Shown here: positions 19,107 through 27,530 of the stretch, piece after piece | Layout: each line of letters opens with the position of its first letter | How positions within the stretch are numbered: the stretch's first letter is position 1 | DNA from: Solirubrobacter soli DSM 22325 | Lineage (GTDB): Bacteria > Actinomycetota > Thermoleophilia > Solirubrobacterales > Solirubrobacteraceae | Assembly: GCF_000423665.1 (NCBI RefSeq) | Contig: NZ_AUIK01000029.1 | Location: forward strand, 1-64,000 | Direction of reading: 5' to 3' | DNA: 64,000 nucleotides | Position numbers and translations under genes: made by a program | The notes under the pieces: model-generated | Database searches by the model: none | Told to the model about the DNA's origin: nothing | Seen by the model: the letters and a program-made list of their open reading frames with translations, nothing else

Positions 19107-19933
19107 GCGCCGCCGGCTTCGTCGCCGAGGCCCGCAAGCTCCCGGCGTTCGTCCGCCGCGACTGGAAGATCGCGCTGTCCTACCGCGCCGTGTTCCTCGC
19201 CGACGTGCTCGGACTGGCGACGCAGGTGATCGTCTTCTACTTCGTCGCCGAGCTCGTCGACCCCGGGACGCTGCCGCTCTACGGCGGCACGGTGCCGAGC
19301 TACCTGGCGTTCGTCGTCATCGGGCTCGTCGTCAACCTCACCGCCGGCGTGCTGCTCTACACGGTCGCCGGCGCGCTGCGCCAGGAACAGCTCACGGGCA
19401 CGATGGAGGCGCTGCTGGCCACGCCGACGACGGGCGCCACCCTGCAGTTCGGCTCGGTCGCCTACACGCTGATCCTCGTCCCGATCCGCGCGACCGTGCT
19501 GCTGGGCGCGATCAGCCTCCTGTTCGGCCTCGACCTCGAGCTGAGCGGCATTCCCGCGGCGCTGGTGATCCTGATGTGCTTCCTCCCGTTCACGTGGGGG
19601 CTCGGGCTGATCGCCGCCGGCCTCGTGGTCACGTTCCGCCGCGGCCAGAACGTGACCGGGATCGCCGTCACCCTGCTCGGGCTGATCTCCGGCGCCGTGT
19701 TCCCGATCGCGCTGCTCCCGCCGCTGTTGCGGACGATCGCGGAGTGGAACCCGTTCGCGATCTCGATCGACGGCGTCCGCGACGCGCTGATCGGCGGCAC
19801 CGGCTGGAGCGAGGCGCTGCCGACGATCGCCAAGCTCGTCCCGCTCTCGCTCGCCGGGCTCGCGCTCGGCGGCTTCTGCTTCCGGTGGGCGATGGCGCGC
19901 GAGCGCCGCCGCGGGACGCTGGGGATGTACTGA
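19103..19933 (+). CDS. ABC-2 type permease (lasso peptide export)
   Basis: A 276-residue membrane protein with six hydrophobic segments in ABC-2 arrangement, including the long stretch ISGAVFPIALLPPLLRTIAEWNPF typical of the family's fifth helix. It pairs with the ATPase just upstream. Its TGA overlaps the ATG of the nucleotidyltransferase-like gene. Many lasso clusters instead use a fused exporter; the split ABC-2 pair here is a variant. Confidence 0.88.
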
Positions 19934-20946
19934 TGGACCCGTTGCTGTGGGACCGCGTCGGTGAGCTCGCGGACCGTTCGCCGCGGTTCTCGGACCTGCA
20001 CCATCACCGCCTGCACCTGATCGCCGCCTCGCGGATGCGCGCCCGCGGCGAGACGGTCCCCGAGTCCATGATCTTCGAGGAGCGGCTCGCGGCGGCGATC
20101 GCACTCGCCGCCCCGATGCTGATGCGGCGGGTGCGCGAGGCGACGGACGCGCGCATCATCGTGATGAAGGGCCCGGAGGCCGCCTCGCGCTGGCCGCATC
20201 CACGGCTGCGGCCGTGGCAGGACCTCGATCTGCTCGTCGAGGACGCCCACGCCGTCCAGGGCGCGCTGCTGGGCGCCGGGTTCGTCGAGGTCGGCGAGCC
20301 CGCGGCCTACGTCGACATCCATCACCTGCGCCCGCTCGCCAGCCCCGGGCTCCCGCTCTCGATCGAGGTGCACATGCACCCGAAATGGCCGACCGAGCGC
20401 GCGCCGGGCTTCGCCGAGCTCCACGCCGACGCCGCGCCGGGGGCGTTCGCCTCGATCCCGGACGTCGTCGCGCCGTCCGCCGCGCACCACGCGGTGCTGC
20501 TCGCCGCCCACGCGTGGGAACACGACCCGCTCAGCCGGCTCGGCTCGCTCGTCGACATCGCGGCGCTGATGCTCGAAGCCGGCCGCGACGAGACCGACGC
20601 GGTCGCCCACGAGTGGGGGGTCGCGCGCCTCTGGACGGCCACGGCGCGCGCGATCGACGAGGTGCTGCTCGACGAGGGACGGTCGCTGCGCCGTCCGATC
20701 TGGCGCCGCCACCTGCACGAGGCCCGCGAGCGGACGGTCTTCGAGACCCATGTCGAGCGGCTCGTCGGCCCGGTCGCGGCCCACCCGGTCGCGGCGGCCC
20801 CCGCCGTCGCCACCCGCGCGCTCGCGAAGACGCTCCGGCCCAGGAGCGACGAGCGCTGGGGCACCAAGATGCGCCGCTCGAGCCGCGCACTGCGCAACCG
20901 CTCGCTCCGGCGATCCGATCACCTCGACCGAGAAGGACCCGTATGA
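19933..20946 (+). CDS. Nucleotidyltransferase-like tailoring protein (NTP_transf_5 type)
   Basis: A 337-residue protein with the polymerase-beta-like core RIIVMKGPEAASRWPHPRLRP then WQDLDLLVED (the DxD metal pair at about residues 97-99) and further conserved SIEVHMHPKWP. This matches the uncharacterised nucleotidyltransferase family often found in lasso and related RiPP clusters; in pseudomycoidin-type clusters a relative modifies the peptide C-terminus (knowledge from memory). Coupled to its neighbours by ATGA overlaps. Likely a tailoring enzyme; donor and site unknown. Confidence 0.82.
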   Translation: MDPLLWDRVGELADRSPRFSDLHHHRLHLIAASRMRARGETVPESMIFEERLAAAIALAAPMLMRRVREATDARIIVMKGPEAASRWPHPRLRPWQDLDLLVEDAHAVQGALLGAGFVEVGEPAAYVDIHHLRPLASPGLPLSIEVHMHPKWPTERAPGFAELHADAAPGAFASIPDVVAPSAAHHAVLLAAHAWEHDPLSRLGSLVDIAALMLEAGRDETDAVAHEWGVARLWTATARAIDEVLLDEGRSLRRPIWRRHLHEARERTVFETHVERLVGPVAAHPVAAAPAVATRALAKTLRPRSDERWGTKMRRSSRALRNRSLRRSDHLDREGPV

Positions 20947-21218
20947 CCGAGCTCAAGCTCCGCGGCGAAGGCGTCGCCTGGACCGACGTCGACGGCGAGA
21001 TCGTCGCGCTGGACGAGGCCGCGGCCGTGTATCTGGCCGCCAACGAGGCGGGCGGCATGCTGTGGCGCGCGCTGGCCGACGGCGCGACGCAGGAGTCGCT
21101 CAGCGCCGCGCTGGCGGCCGAGTACGGCATCGACGCCGCGCGTGCCGAGGCCGACACCGAGGCGTTCCTCGCGGCGCTGCGCGAGCGCGGGCTGCTCGAA
21201 GGTGCGCCGGCCGCCTGA
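20943..21218 (+). CDS. PqqD-like RiPP recognition element (lasso B1/E protein)
   Basis: A 91-residue PqqD-fold protein: GVAWTDVDGEIVALDEAAAVYLAANEAGGMLWRALADGAT matches the beta-hairpin plus helix pattern, with the LD....Y.LN..G..LW box. In lasso clusters this stand-alone domain binds the precursor leader and presents it to the B2 protease. It overlaps the upstream gene (ATGA) and the B2 gene (17 bases). Confidence 0.9.
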   Translation: MTELKLRGEGVAWTDVDGEIVALDEAAAVYLAANEAGGMLWRALADGATQESLSAALAAEYGIDAARAEADTEAFLAALRERGLLEGAPAA

Positions 21219-21561
21219 CGTCCACGACGCCCGCGCCGGCCTGTGGGCCTGGCGCGCGCTGCGCTCGGTCCGCGCGCAACTGCGCGCGGGCGCGATGCGC
21301 GACGTCCAGGTCCCCGCGCCGCCGGAGGTCCGCGGAACCGCGGCGCGCGCCGTGCGGCTCGTACTGGCACGCCAGGAGCCCTCGTGCCTGGAACGCGCGC
21401 TCGTCCTGCAGCGCTGGCTGCTCGCGACCGGCGAGGCGCGCGACGTCGTCGTGGGCACCCGCGGGAGCGCGCAGGGAACGTTCGAAGCCCACGCGTGGCT
21501 GGAAGGCGAGACCCTCCCGGCGGGCGGTCGCTACGTCGAGCTGACGCGCCTGGCGCCATGA
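21202..21561 (+). CDS. Lasso peptide leader peptidase (B2, transglutaminase-like)
   Basis: A 119-residue transglutaminase-fold Cys protease. Catalytic Cys62 is in EPSCLERALVLQRWL and His97 in FEAHAWLEG, the hallmark motifs of B2. The usual Asp after the His box is not obvious; Glu113 in RYVELTRL is the nearest acidic residue, and the protein is somewhat short. Start chosen at GTG 21202 within the end of the recognition-element gene; ATG 21142 is possible but would overlap deeply. It would cut the leader from the 23651 precursor. Confidence 0.88.
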   Translation: MRRPPDVHDARAGLWAWRALRSVRAQLRAGAMRDVQVPAPPEVRGTAARAVRLVLARQEPSCLERALVLQRWLLATGEARDVVVGTRGSAQGTFEAHAWLEGETLPAGGRYVELTRLAP

Positions 21562-22802
21562 GTCTGACGCCGCTCGAGCTCGCGACCGGCATCGTCTTCG
21601 GCGCGACGCGAGCCTCGCTGCCGCGCGCGACGCTCGCCCCGGACGCGGCGCTCGAGGCCGCGGTGGCGGGCGCGGTGCGTGGCGGCCGCTGCTTCGTGTC
21701 CTTCTCGGGCGGGCGCGACTCCTCGGCGGTGCTCGCGGCCGCGACCGCCGTCGCGCGCCGCGAAGGCGTCCCCGACCCCGTGCCGCTGTCGCTGCGTGTG
21801 CACGACGTGCCGCAGTCGCACGAGTCCGACTGGCAGGAGCGCGTGGTCGCGCACCTCGGGCTCGCCGACTGGGTCCGGGTCGAGATCGGGGACGAGCTCG
21901 ACTGCGTCGGGCCGTACGCGCGCCGCGCGCTCTCCCGGCACGGCCTGCTGTGGCCGTTCAACGCCCACTTCCACACGCCGCTGCTCGAGCTCGCGGCGGG
22001 CGGCACGCTGCTGACCGGCATCGGCGGGGACGAGCTCTGGCTGTCCGCGGCGGCCCCACATGAGCGGGTCCGGCGGCGCGCCCTGCGAGCCGCGCCGTTC
22101 GCGCTACGCCGCGCCGTGCTCGCGCGGCGCCAGCCGATCGGCTTCCCGTGGCTGCGCGACGAGGCGCGCCGTCAGGCGCGGCTGGCCGCGGCGGGCGACG
22201 ACGCGGCGACGCCGCGTTCGCCCCGCCGCCGGATGGAGCACTCGCGCGGGATGCGCTACACGGCCGTCGGGACCGCGGCACTCGCGCTGCTGGCCGCCGA
22301 CGCGGGCGCCGAGATCGCCCACCCGCTGCTCGACCTCGGCCTGTGGGCCGCGGTCGCCCACGCCGCACCGTTCGACCGCCGCGACGCCGCCCTCGCCGCG
22401 GTGGCCGGCGCGCTGCTCCCGCCCGAGCTCGTCGCGCGCCGGACCAAGGCCGGCTTCGACGGCGCGTTCTTCAACGCCCACGCGCGGGCGTTCGCCGCGG
22501 GGTGGGACGGACGCGCCGCACCCGCGGGCGGCGCCGCGGAGTGGGACGGACGCGCCGCACCCGCGAGCGGCGCCGCGGAGTGGGACGGACGCGGCGCGAA
22601 CGCGAGCGGCGCCACGCAGCGGGACGGCCGCGCCGCCGCGCCGCCGGGCGTGCCGTACGCGCTCGTCGACCCCGGCGCTCTGCGCGCGCACTGGCTTCGC
22701 GCCGAGACGCCCGACCCGCACTCGCTCACGCTGCTGCAGGCGGCCTGGCTGGCCTCAGCCGGCGACCGCGTCGAGCAGCCGGCCGGCCGCCTCGGGCAGT
22801 GA
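21558..22802 (+). CDS. Lasso cyclase (asparagine-synthetase-like, C protein)
   Basis: A 414-residue protein corresponding to the C-terminal synthetase domain of asparagine synthase, without the glutaminase domain. The ATP-pyrophosphatase loop is FSGGRDSSAVLA (about residue 50), and LLTGIGGDELW is a second conserved box. In lasso pathways this enzyme adenylates the acidic side chain and closes the isopeptide ring. Unusually it carries four 13-residue repeats (about residues 315-365, WDGRAAPASGAAE) before its C-terminal helices. Its end overlaps the convergent kinase gene by 48 bases. Confidence 0.9.
   Translation: MSLTPLELATGIVFGATRASLPRATLAPDAALEAAVAGAVRGGRCFVSFSGGRDSSAVLAAATAVARREGVPDPVPLSLRVHDVPQSHESDWQERVVAHLGLADWVRVEIGDELDCVGPYARRALSRHGLLWPFNAHFHTPLLELAAGGTLLTGIGGDELWLSAAAPHERVRRRALRAAPFALRRAVLARRQPIGFPWLRDEARRQARLAAAGDDAATPRSPRRRMEHSRGMRYTAVGTAALALLAADAGAEIAHPLLDLGLWAAVAHAAPFDRRDAALAAVAGALLPPELVARRTKAGFDGAFFNAHARAFAAGWDGRAAPAGGAAEWDGRAAPASGAAEWDGRGANASGATQRDGRAAAPPGVPYALVDPGALRAHWLRAETPDPHSLTLLQAAWLASAGDRVEQPAGRLGQ
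22500..22650 (+). repeat. 39-bp x about 3.8 tandem repeat inside the lasso cyclase gene
   Basis: TGGGACGG (CGGGACGG in the last copy) recurs at 22503, 22542, 22581 and 22620, exactly 39 bases apart. Each unit encodes 13 residues such as EWDGRAAPASGAA; the third and fourth copies have diverged (GANASGAT, AAAPPG). The frame is kept. Confidence 0.9.
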
Positions 22803-23594
22803 GTCCCACCCGCGCGGACGGACGAGCCGCAGGTGCGGGAGCGCGCTGAAGCGCACCAGCGCCGACGGCACGGCCGGCTCGAGGAACACGCCGCGGTGGG
22901 GGAACAGCGCCCGCAGGCGGTCCGCGCCGCGCAGCGGCTCGACGGCGACCGCGTCGCCCCAGTCGAGCGTCACCCACCCGCGCAGCGGCAGCTCCGCCGG
23001 CACGGGGTCGAGCGTGACGCGCCAGCGGTCGCGCGCGCCCACCCGGCCCATCAGCTCGCCGACGCCGAGCCGCTCCGCGGCCTCCTCGCGCAGGTCCAGC
23101 GACCGCGGACCGGCCAGCGCCAGCTCGCCGTCGACGATCAGCACGTCGTCGCTGAACACGGGCACCCCGGCGCGGGCGAGCCAGGCGAGCGTCGTGCTCT
23201 TGCCGGCGGTCTTCTCGCCCAGGACCGCCCAGACGCCGCCGTCGGCGACGATCCCGCCGCCATGGAATCCCTCGCGCCCGAGCCAGCGCGACCACACGAG
23301 CGCCACGGGCGCGAGATACGGGTGGACGATCGCGCCGTCGGTCGTGCCCTGCGGAACCTCCAGGTCGGCGCGGCCCGCCGCGCGGTGCAGGTCCGCGAGC
23401 GCGCCGCCCGCGAGCCACAGCCGCGCCCCCTCGTCGGTGACCGACTCACCGGTGAACGGCGCCCCGCCGGCCACCCGCCGGAGCGTCAGCGACGGCCAAT
23501 GTTGCGGCGCCTCGACGAGCAGGCCGGCGGCGTCGGCGAGGCCCTCGAGGCGGAAGCCATAGGCACCGAGTCTGGACCTTTGCTCAGTGGTCAC
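22755..23594 (-). CDS. HprK-like kinase of the lasso cluster
   Basis: A 279-residue P-loop protein with Walker A VLGEKTAGKSTTLAWLA (about residues 123-139) and VFSDDVLIVDG, the acidic pair typical of HPr-kinase-like proteins in lasso clusters. Relatives phosphorylate the C-terminal Ser of lasso peptides such as paeninodin (from memory). Start chosen at GTG 23594 (VTTEQRSRLG); a longer frame from 23687 would run over the precursor gene and is unlikely. It is transcribed away from the precursor and towards the cyclase gene. Confidence 0.8.
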   Translation of the reverse strand: MTTEQRSRLGAYGFRLEGLADAAGLLVEAPQHWPSLTLRRVAGGAPFTGESVTDEGARLWLAGGALADLHRAAGRADLEVPQGTTDGAIVHPYLAPVALVWSRWLGREGFHGGGIVADGGVWAVLGEKTAGKSTTLAWLARAGVPVFSDDVLIVDGELALAGPRSLDLREEAAERLGVGELMGRVGARDRWRVTLDPVPAELPLRGWVTLDWGDAVAVEPLRGADRLRALFPHRGVFLEPAVPSALVRFSALPHLRLVRPRGWDSLPEAAGRLLDAVAG

Positions 23595-23598
23595 CGGC

Positions 23599-23625
23599 TG
23601 ATCATGACCGTAACCTGATCGTGAC
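23599..23625. promoter_or_regulatory. Direct repeat TGATCRTGAC x2 before the lasso precursor
   Basis: TGATCATGAC (23599-23608) and TGATCGTGAC (23616-23625) lie 17 bases apart in the 56-base gap between kinase and precursor genes. The pair is a candidate regulator site controlling one or both genes. No convincing -10/-35 pair was found. Confidence 0.4.
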
Positions 23626-23650
23626 AGTCGTACAAAGGAAGGTAGTGGCG

Positions 23651-23803
23651 ATGGACCACACTCCTGAGCCGAAGCAGTACGAGGCACCGTCGCTGACGGT
23701 CCTCGGCAGCGTTCATGCTTTGACGCAGACCCAGGACAAGAAGTGGGGCGGCAGCGACGGCTTCACCTTCATGGGTCAGCCCATCTCGAACGCCTCGCCG
23801 TAG
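23651..23803 (+). CDS. Lasso peptide precursor
   Basis: A 50-residue precursor starting MDHTPEPKQ. The leader has the YxxPxL motif (Tyr10, Pro13, Leu15) and LGSVHALT. With Thr27 as the conserved -2 residue, the core is residues 29-50, beginning DKKWGGSDGFTFMG and ending ISNASP. Asp36 is the only acidic side chain after residue 29 and falls at core position 8, giving an 8-residue macrolactam with a 14-residue tail. ATG 23651 is chosen over GTG 23645 because AAAGGAAGG (23634-23642) is spaced properly for it. The gene is separate from the main operon. Confidence 0.88.
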   Translation: MDHTPEPKQYEAPSLTVLGSVHALTQTQDKKWGGSDGFTFMGQPISNASP

Positions 23804-23807
23804 GCCT

Positions 23808-24419
23808 TCAGCGCATCACAAGCAGACCAGAGGCTTCGTGCGCGAGCGCCAGAACGCGCTCGAAGTCGCTGCTGACCATCCACGAGCCGCCGACACAGAC
23901 CACGTTCGGCTGCTCGAGGTAGGACGGCGCGTTCGCAGCGTTGATGCCGCCGGTCGGGCAGAACCGGACCCCGGGGAACGGTCCGGCGAACGCCTTCAGA
24001 GCCTTCACCCCGCCGACGACCTCGGCGGGGAACAGCTTCGCGTGGGTGATCCCACGCTCAAGTAGCGCGACGACGTCAGACGCCGTCGCGGTCCCGGGGA
24101 GGAAAGGGACGCCGGACGCCTCGAGGCCGTCCAGCAGGTTCGGGGTCGCCCCGGGCGAGACGAGGAAGCGCGCGCCGGCGCCGATCGCGGCATCGATCTG
24201 CGCGGTCGTGGTCACCGTGCCGGCGCCGACCACGGCGCCCTCGACCTCGGCGGCGATCCGCTCGATCGCGCCCAGCGCCGCGTCGGTGCGCAGCGTGACC
24301 TCGATCGCGGGCAGGCCGCCGCGCACGAGCGCCTCGGCCAGCGGGACCGCGTCCTCGACGTCCTCGACGACGACCACGGGGACCACCGGGGCGAGGGAGA
24401 CGATGTCTTCGATACTCAC
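23808..24419 (-). CDS. eda: KDPG/KHG aldolase
   Basis: A 203-residue class I aldolase that splits 2-keto-3-deoxy-6-phosphogluconate to pyruvate and glyceraldehyde 3-phosphate. Motifs: IEVTLRT near the N-terminus (catalytic Glu), GAGTV, FLVSPG, the Schiff-base Lys in HAKLFPAE, and CPTGGI. GTG 24419 is preferred because GGGGG at 24428-24432 is then correctly spaced; GTG 24425 would be too close. It follows edd by 64 bases on the same strand and ends 4 bases from the lasso precursor stop. Confidence 0.94.
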   Translation of the reverse strand: MSIEDIVSLAPVVPVVVVEDVEDAVPLAEALVRGGLPAIEVTLRTDAALGAIERIAAEVEGAVVGAGTVTTTAQIDAAIGAGARFLVSPGATPNLLDGLEASGVPFLPGTATASDVVALLERGITHAKLFPAEVVGGVKALKAFAGPFPGVRFCPTGGINAANAPSYLEQPNVVCVGGSWMVSSDFERVLALAHEASGLLVMR

Positions 24420-24483
24420 GACCACACCCCCGGGATGCCTGAAATCGAAAGGACGGTCCCTCGAAGGCGGTTCTCCAGGCTCC

Positions 24484-26268
24484 TCACGCGTAGATCCATT
24501 CGTTGTCGCTGAACACCGACGCGCCCTCGTCCGGCCGGCCCACCCGCCGGCGGAACGCCGCGAACAGCTCGCGGCCGGTGCCGTGCGTCGCGTGCTCGGG
24601 GATCCAGGGTTCGCGGTCGTGCAGGTCGACGTCGACGTCCAGCCGGCCGGTCTCGGCGTCCACGCGGACGACGTCGCCGTCGCGCAGGCGGGAGAGCGGT
24701 CCGCCGGCGGCGGCCTCGGGCGTGCAGTGCAGCGCCGCGGGGACCTTGCCGGACGCGCCGCTCATGCGGCCGTCGGTGACCAGCGCGACGCGATGGCCGC
24801 GGTCCATCAGCACGCCCAGCGCGGGCGTCAGCTTGTGCAGCTCGGGCATGCCGTTCGCGCGCGGGCCCTGGTGGCGGACGACCGCGACGAGGTCGCCGTC
24901 GAGCTCGCCGCGCTCGAACGCCTCGAGGAAGTGGGCCTGGTCGTCGAACACGCGCGCTGGGGCGGTGACGACACGGTGCTCGGGGGCGACGGCTGAGACC
25001 TTCATGACCGCGCGGCCGAGACCGCCGTCGAGGACGCGGATGCCGCCGTCGGGCGCGAACGCCTCGTGCGCCGGGCGCAGGACGCTCGCATCGCGGCTCT
25101 CGCGCGGGGCCGGGCGCCAGCGCAGCTCGTCAGCCTCGTCCAGGTACGGCTCGTCGCGGTAGCGGCCGAGGCCGTGCCCGGCGATGGTGTCGACGTCCGG
25201 GTGCATGAGCCCCGCGTCGAGCAGCTCGCCGATCAGGAAGCCGACGCCGCCGGCGGCGTGGAACTGGTTGATGTCGGCCGCGCCGTTGGGGTAGACGCGG
25301 GCGAGCAGCGGGGTCGCGGCGCTGAGGTCGGCGAAGTCGTCCCAGGTGAGCTGGATGCCCGCCGCGGCGGCGACCGCCACGAGGTGCATGGTGTGGTTGG
25401 TCGAGCCGCCGGTGGCGAGCAGCGCGACGACGCCGTTGACCACGGCCTTCTCGTCGACGATCTCGCCGATCGGCGCGCAGCCCTGGGTGGCGACGCGGCC
25501 GGCCTCGACGGTCAGCGCGCGGCGCAGGTCGGTGCCGGGGTTGACGAAGCTCGCGCCGGGGAGGTGCAGGCCCATCGCCTCGACCACGAGCTGATTGGAG
25601 TTCGCGGTGCCGTAGAAGGTGCAGGTGCCGGGCGCGTGGTAGGAGGCGAGCTCGGCCTCGAGCAGCTCGTCGCGGCCGACCTCCCCCGCCGCGTAGCGCT
25701 GGCGGGTGCGGCTCTTCTCGCCGTTGGGGATGCCGGATGGCATCGGGCCGGCGGGGACGAAGACGGTCGGCAGGTGGCCGAAGCTGAGCGCGCCGATGAG
25801 CAGCCCGGGGACGATCTTGTCGCAGACGCCGAGCAGGAGCGCGCCGTCGAACATGTCGTGGCTGAGCGCGATCGCCGTGCTCATCGCGACGACGTCGCGG
25901 GAGAAGAGCGACAGCTCCATGCCGGCGCGGCCCTGGGTGATGCCGTCGCACATCGCGGGCACGCCGCCCGCCATCTGCGCGACGCCGCCCGCCTGCAGCA
26001 CGGCCTTCTTGAGGATCGACGGATAGCGCTCGAAGGGCTGGTGGGCCGAGAGCATGTCGTTGTAGGCCGACACGATCGCGACGTTGCGCCGCTCGGCGGC
26101 CTGCAGGTGGAGCTTCTCGTCAGCGCCGCACGCGGCAAGGCCGTGGGCCAGGTTCGCGCAGCCCAGATCGCCCCGCGCGGGGCCGTTCTGAGCGGCTGCG
26201 CGGATTCGGTCGAGATACGCGGAACGGCTGCTGGCGCTACGCGCGGCGATCCGCGCGGTGACTTCCAT
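24484..26268 (-). CDS. edd: Phosphogluconate dehydratase
   Basis: A 594-residue member of the IlvD/Edd family, close in length and sequence to the Escherichia coli enzyme that dehydrates 6-phosphogluconate to KDPG. Seen are [52 protein letters not shown] (iron-sulfur Cys residues), [23 protein letters not shown] and [17 protein letters not shown] 26268 ([11 protein letters not shown]) is chosen; an upstream frame start at 26331 would lie inside the operator. With eda it forms a complete lower Entner-Doudoroff branch. Confidence 0.96.
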   Translation of the reverse strand: MEVTARIAARSASSRSAYLDRIRAAAQNGPARGDLGCANLAHGLAACGADEKLHLQAAERRNVAIVSAYNDMLSAHQPFERYPSILKKAVLQAGGVAQMAGGVPAMCDGITQGRAGMELSLFSRDVVAMSTAIALSHDMFDGALLLGVCDKIVPGLLIGALSFGHLPTVFVPAGPMPSGIPNGEKSRTRQRYAAGEVGRDELLEAELASYHAPGTCTFYGTANSNQLVVEAMGLHLPGASFVNPGTDLRRALTVEAGRVATQGCAPIGEIVDEKAVVNGVVALLATGGSTNHTMHLVAVAAAAGIQLTWDDFADLSAATPLLARVYPNGAADINQFHAAGGVGFLIGELLDAGLMHPDVDTIAGHGLGRYRDEPYLDEADELRWRPAPRESRDASVLRPAHEAFAPDGGIRVLDGGLGRAVMKVSAVAPEHRVVTAPARVFDDQAHFLEAFERGELDGDLVAVVRHQGPRANGMPELHKLTPALGVLMDRGHRVALVTDGRMSGASGKVPAALHCTPEAAAGGPLSRLRDGDVVRVDAETGRLDVDVDLHDREPWIPEHATHGTGRELFAAFRRRVGRPDEGASVFSDNEWIYA

Positions 26269-26300
26269 GACGACTGGATGCACAACCGGCACGCTACAGC

Positions 26301-26329
26301 CGCAAGCGCTTGCGCGCAACCGCTTGCGC
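26301..26329. promoter_or_regulatory. Two abutting LacI-type operators
   Basis: CGCAAGCGCTTGCG (26301-26314) is a perfect 14-base palindrome with the central CG of LacI/GalR-family sites. GCGCAACCGCTTGCGC (26314-26329) is a second copy with one mismatch; their centres are 14 bases apart. They lie in the edd/LacI divergent gap and probably bind the adjacent regulator. Confidence 0.8.
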
Positions 26330-26383
26330 ACCGGATCACCCGGTTGGGTGGGTCCGCTTCACAAGGGCCTAACATCCCTGCCC

Positions 26384-27427
26384 GTGGTGACGATGGCGGA
26401 TGTCGCACGGCTGGCCGGCGTCTCGGTGACGACCGTCTCGCACGTGATCAACGGGACGCGCCCCGCGAGCCAGCGCACGCGCGACCGCGTGATGGCGGCG
26501 ATCGAGCGCACGGGCTACCGCCCGAACACGATCGCCCGAGCGCTCGCGCGCGGCGGCACGCAGTCGCTCGGGCTGGCGATCAGCGGCCTCTCCAACCCGT
26601 ACTTCATGGACGTGGTCGCCGCCGTCGAGCAGGCCGCGGGCCGGGCCGGGCACACGCTGCTGCTCGCCGACACCCGCGAGGACCCCGAGCACGAGCTGCT
26701 GATCGTGCGTGCGCTGGCCGAGCGCCAGGTCGACGGGATGCTGCTCGCGCCGACAGCGGGCGCGCGGGAGCACGCGCTGGCGTACCTGGAGGCGCAGGAG
26801 GTCCCGACCGTCCTGCTCGACCGCTTCGTCGACGTGCCGCTCGACCAGGTCGGCTGCGACAACGAGCAGCCGACCGCGCGGCTCGTCGAGCACCTGATCG
26901 ACAAGGGACATGAGCGGATCGCGATGGCGATCGGCATCCCCGGCCTGAGCACGACCGTCGAGCGCGTGCGCGGCTACCGGAGCGCGCTGCAGCGCGCAGG
27001 GCTGCCGTTCGACGAGACGCTGGTGGCCGAGGGCGGCTCGCAGCGCGACCAGGCGCGCGAGGCGATGCACATGCTGCTCGACCTCCCCGAGCCGCCCACC
27101 GCCGTGGTCAGCGGCAACAACTTCATGACGATCGGCCTGCTGCGGGCGATCGCCGAGCGCGGGCTGACCGTCCCGGACGACCTCGCGCTGGTCGCGTTCG
27201 ACGACTTCGAGTGGGCGGACCTGTTCGCCCCGCGGCTGACCGTCATCCGCCAGCCGACGACCCAGCTCGGGTCGCGGGCGGTCGAGTTGCTGCTCTCGCG
27301 CCTGGAGGATCCGACGCGCCCGCCGCGCACGGAACGGCTCGAGGCGATGTTCGTGCACCGAAACTCATGTGGGTGCACAAGTCCTTCACCTGCGCTGCAG
27401 GTTCACGCGCAACCCTCGAAGGCATGA
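26384..27427 (+). CDS. LacI-family transcriptional regulator
   Basis: A 347-residue regulator with the LacI helix-turn-helix TMADVARLAGVSVTTVSHVINGT and hinge YRPNTIARALARG, then a periplasmic-binding-like ligand domain (LGLAISGLSNPYF ... VALVAFDDFEW). It probably represses edd-eda through the palindromes in the shared gap, responding to gluconate or a phosphorylated intermediate (inference from context). Start GTG 26384 is not firmly fixed; GTG 26387 and ATG 26393 are alternatives and the nearest ribosome-like AAGGG is too distant. Confidence 0.92.
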   Translation: MVTMADVARLAGVSVTTVSHVINGTRPASQRTRDRVMAAIERTGYRPNTIARALARGGTQSLGLAISGLSNPYFMDVVAAVEQAAGRAGHTLLLADTREDPEHELLIVRALAERQVDGMLLAPTAGAREHALAYLEAQEVPTVLLDRFVDVPLDQVGCDNEQPTARLVEHLIDKGHERIAMAIGIPGLSTTVERVRGYRSALQRAGLPFDETLVAEGGSQRDQAREAMHMLLDLPEPPTAVVSGNNFMTIGLLRAIAERGLTVPDDLALVAFDDFEWADLFAPRLTVIRQPTTQLGSRAVELLLSRLEDPTRPPRTERLEAMFVHRNSCGCTSPSPALQVHAQPSKA

Positions 27428-27479
27428 CGACTTCACCTCGTGAGATCGGCATCACCACCGTGCTGTTCAGCATCTACGT

Positions 27480-27523
27480 GAGCGCCAAGAGCGGCGCTCT
27501 CCTGGCCGGCGTAGCGCGCCGGC
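27480..27523. terminator. Two tandem hairpins between convergent genes
   Basis: GAGCGCC (27480-27486) pairs with GGCGCTC (27493-27499), and GCCGGCG (27505-27511) pairs with CGCCGGC (27517-27523). They lie between the LacI-family stop (27427) and the end of the convergent cca gene, a natural place for a two-way terminator. No T-run is present. Confidence 0.5.
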
Positions 27524-27530
27524 GGTTGCC

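Noticed and set aside
23595-23687. N-terminal extension of the HprK-like kinase to 23687
   Set aside because: It would overlap the precursor start and regulatory gap, and the extra residues look unlike the family.
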